In this document: one piece after another, positions 61,877 to 64,000 of the stretch
Numbering within the stretch: position 1 is the stretch's first letter
Layout of the letters: every line of letters begins with the position of its first letter
Assembly (NCBI GenBank): GCA_045106935.1
Contig: JBGCFN010000010.1
Span: 5,638 to 69,637, forward strand
Reading direction: 5' to 3'
Source of the DNA: UBA1858 sp045106935
Lineage (GTDB): Bacteria > Pseudomonadota > Gammaproteobacteria > UBA4575
DNA length: 64,000 bases
Translations under genes and position numbers: made by a program
Notes under the pieces: model-generated
Told to the model about the DNA's origin: nothing
Database searches by the model: none
The model's input: the letters and a program-made list of their open reading frames with translations, nothing else

Positions 61877-63595
61877 ATGCGCGTTTCTAATTTCCCACTC
61901 TCCACTTTAAAAGAAGTCCCGGCTGATGCTGAAATAATTAGCCATCAGCTAATGCTCCGAGCAGGACTCATTCGCAAACTGGCCTCAGGCATGTATAGCT
62001 GGCTTCCCTTGGGTTTACGAACTTTACGAAAAGTTGAAGCTATTATTCGTAATGAAATGGACAGTGCAGGCGCACTTGAGTTACTGATGCCCTCTGTTCA
62101 ACCTGCTGAGCTGTGGCAAGAGTCTAAGCGCTGGGAACAATATGGCCCAGAATTACTCCGCTTTCATGATCGTCATCAACGTGAATTTTGTTATGGCCCC
62201 ACACATGAAGAAGTAATCACTGATATTGCACGGCGTGAATTACGATCTTACAAGCAACTGCCAGTGAATTATTACCAAATTCAGACCAAATTTCGTGATG
62301 AAATTCGTCCAAGATTTGGAGTCATGAGAGCACGCGAGTTCATTATGAAAGATGCTTACTCTTTTCACGAAACTCAAGAATGCTTAGAAGAAACTTACCA
62401 ACGCATGCACCAAGCTTATACCAATATTTTCACTCGATTAGGATTACAATTTCGCGCAGTTGATGCCGATTCGGGCTCCATTGGTGGTAACCGTTCACAT
62501 GAATTTCATGTGCTTGCCGAATCTGGAGAAGACGCCATTGCATTTTCAGATAGCAGCGACTACGCCGCAAATACTGAGTTAGCACCGATCGCCTACCAAG
62601 AAAATACTAGCCCAAACAAAGTCCTTACAATTGAAAAAGTATCTACACCCACACAAAAATCTATTGAAGAAGTTAGCCTTGCATTGAATGTGGCCGCTAA
62701 TCAGTGTATCAAAATGCTAATCGTGAAAGCCGAAGACCAAGGTGTGATTGCATTTGCACTACGGGGTGATCACGAATTAAATACTATCAAAGCAGAAAAA
62801 ATTGAAGGTGTATTTAGTCCTCTCACGCTTGCCAGTGATGCTGAAATTGAGTCGTGCATTTCATCCAAACCCGGCTTTATAGGCCCTCTCGATTTACCAT
62901 GCAGAGTCATTGTCGATCATGCTGCGGCAATATTAGAAAATTTCGTTTGTGGGGCAAATGAAACGGGCTTCCATTTCAAGAATGCCAATTGGCCCGATGC
63001 TACAAAACTAGAAAATGCCGATTTAAGAATCATTCAAGAAGGAGATCCAAGTCCTGATGGTCAAGGCCATATACAAATCAAGCGAGGCATCGAAGTCGGG
63101 CATATATTCCAACTCGGAGACAAATATAGCCGCGAACTGAATGCCTGTGTATTGGACCAGCAGGGCAAAGACAAAATAATGACTATGGGCTGTTACGGCA
63201 TTGGTGTCTCTCGTGTGGTCGCCGCCGCTATTGAACAAAATTATGATGACCAAGGAATTATCTGGCCATCATCTCTAGCACCTTTCCAGCTCTCACTTAT
63301 CCCTATTAATATAACCAAATCGGACAAGGTCAAAGCTTATTGTGAGGAAATTTATCAACGTTTGACTGCTAAGGGTATAGAAGTCCTTTTTGATGATCGT
63401 AATTTGCGCCCAGGAATGATGTTTAATGACCATGAACTCATCGGTATCCCTCATCGCCTCGTCGTCAGTGAACGTGGCTTAAAAGCAGGTAATCTTGAGT
63501 ATAAAGCGCGTACAGACGATGATAGCCAAACGATTGAAGTGGCAAAGGTAGAAACATTTCTACTTAAAGCGATTGCCTTGCCAAATACAGGTTAA
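61877..63595 (+). CDS. proS: Prolyl-tRNA synthetase (bacterial type)
   Basis: ProS charges tRNA-Pro. The class II core shows LRKLASGMYSWLPLG-like sequence (RAGLIRKLASGMYSWLPLG), GPTHEEVITDIARREL, FRDEIRPRFGVMRAREF (motif 2) and MGCYGIGVSRVVAAAIEQ (motif 3). The region of roughly residues 235-385 between motifs 2 and 3 is the YbaK-type editing domain expected in bacterial ProS. The length of 572 residues is typical. The 111-base upstream gap holds its promoter, which I cannot place with confidence. Confidence 0.97.
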   Translation: MRVSNFPLSTLKEVPADAEIISHQLMLRAGLIRKLASGMYSWLPLGLRTLRKVEAIIRNEMDSAGALELLMPSVQPAELWQESKRWEQYGPELLRFHDRHQREFCYGPTHEEVITDIARRELRSYKQLPVNYYQIQTKFRDEIRPRFGVMRAREFIMKDAYSFHETQECLEETYQRMHQAYTNIFTRLGLQFRAVDADSGSIGGNRSHEFHVLAESGEDAIAFSDSSDYAANTELAPIAYQENTSPNKVLTIEKVSTPTQKSIEEVSLALNVAANQCIKMLIVKAEDQGVIAFALRGDHELNTIKAEKIEGVFSPLTLASDAEIESCISSKPGFIGPLDLPCRVIVDHAAAILENFVCGANETGFHFKNANWPDATKLENADLRIIQEGDPSPDGQGHIQIKRGIEVGHIFQLGDKYSRELNACVLDQQGKDKIMTMGCYGIGVSRVVAAAIEQNYDDQGIIWPSSLAPFQLSLIPINITKSDKVKAYCEEIYQRLTAKGIEVLFDDRNLRPGMMFNDHELIGIPHRLVVSERGLKAGNLEYKARTDDDSQTIEVAKVETFLLKAIALPNTG

Positions 63596-63861
63596 TTTAA
63601 TTCATTACCCAACCAATAAGTTCACATGATTATTTCGTTCCTATAGGGAACCACCAATTTATAATACTCTAATGTACTAATATACAAGGCATTTTGTATT
63701 GGCATTCCTGTCATTTTGCGAATAAACTGCCATTCAAGACATCTGTTGTTCCTTTCAGTAGGTGTTTCATAAGACGTGTGTAGTTTACGCTGCATGCAAT
63801 AATAATTAACAATTGAAAGTAAACACTTAAACACTTCCATTTTTGTTAACAGGAGTAAAAT

Positions 63862-64000
63862 ATGAAGACGAGAGTAATGATACTGGCAGCCGCATTATTT
63901 GCGATGGTCAGCACCAGCAGCGTAGTCGTAGCAGAAGATACGATGTACGTTCCAATTCCAAGTTATCGTGTAGGCCCATATGCAGCGGGTGGTACAGGAT
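63862..64000 (+). CDS. Partial ABC transporter substrate-binding protein (branched-chain amino acid or urea type)
   Basis: The 5' end of a gene is cut by the window edge. AGGAG lies 6 bases before the ATG. The 46 visible residues start with a signal peptide (MKTRVMILAAALFAMVSTSS, then VVVA) and continue EDTMYVPIPSYRVGPYAAGG. The segment resembles the first beta-strand of periplasmic binding proteins of branched-chain amino acid ABC transporters (YVPL-SYR-GPYA). Substrate is undecided. The 266 bases between proS and this gene contain a 15-bp palindrome (GTTCC-TATAG-GGAAC, 63637-63651). Confidence 0.7.
   Translation, partial: MKTRVMILAAALFAMVSTSSVVVAEDTMYVPIPSYRVGPYAAGGTG

Noticed and set aside
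63700..63719. Sigma54-like promoter (TGGCAT ... TTGC)
   Set aside because: The GG-to-GC spacing is about 15 bases rather than the required 10.

Overview
The window is a 64 kb piece of a gammaproteobacterial chromosome, AT-leaning by eye and densely packed. It is almost entirely core housekeeping genes. Three gene orders identify the group: iscRSUA-hscBA-fdx-iscX running on into ndk-rlmN-pilW-rodZ-hisS-yfgM-bamB-der; tgt-queA with yajC-secD-secF; and rpsP-rimM-trmD-rplS next to ffh-ypjD-yfjD. The lineage uses Smc (not MukB), FolE2 (not visible FolE), QueF of the short type and a DUF3501/Fe-S/rubrerythrin module. This fits a free-living, probably aquatic, deep-branching gammaproteobacterium. 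I cannot name the genus from the sequence alone.

Layout. 1-4.8 kb: smc on the minus strand, divergent from queF and cysZ. 4.8-20.4 kb: a long minus-strand run (aminotransferase, der, bamB, yfgM, hisS, rodZ, pilW, rlmN, ndk, isc operon, trmJ). The isc promoter carries a near-perfect IscR type-1 site. 20.5-26.7 kb: suhB, then secF-secD-yajC-tgt-queA. 26.8-27.2 kb: tRNA-Leu(CAA) and tRNA-Arg(CCT). 27.3-37.3 kb: the least conserved stretch, with msrB, a MarR regulator, a BON-OmpA envelope protein, a membrane coiled-coil protein with 56-residue tandem repeats, an orphan, a HAD phosphatase, yjbQ, a relocated ispG, a 52-residue single-span membrane ORF, two paralogous FHA proteins and an uncharacterised helical protein. 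37.3-49.5 kb: hslR, ycgN-like, htpG, ogt, the ribosomal/tRNA modification operon, ffh, a metallo-beta-lactamase-fold protein, ypjD, yfjD and radA. 49.5-52.9 kb: fdhD and the DUF3501/Fe-S/rubrerythrin group. 53-64 kb: xseB-ispA-dxs, folE2, bamC, dapA, a PerM-type protein, a LysR regulator, a DUF4124 protein, proS, and the start of an ABC-transporter binding protein cut by the window edge.

How genes connect. Queuosine synthesis is spread over queF, tgt, queA and folE2 (which makes the pterin precursor of preQ0). Isoprenoid synthesis is represented by ispG, dxs and ispA; IspG, RlmN, the YcgN-like protein and the Fe-S reductase-like protein are plausible Fe-S clients of the isc operon. BamB and BamC, YfgM, YajC-SecDF, Ffh and RodZ cover envelope biogenesis.

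No CRISPR array, insertion sequence, prophage or origin was seen. The best candidates for something undescribed are the FHA locus (34.4-37.3 kb), the OmpA/coiled-coil pair (28.3-31.3 kb), and the paired Fur/PerR-like palindromes upstream of rubrerythrin (52.87-52.91 kb).
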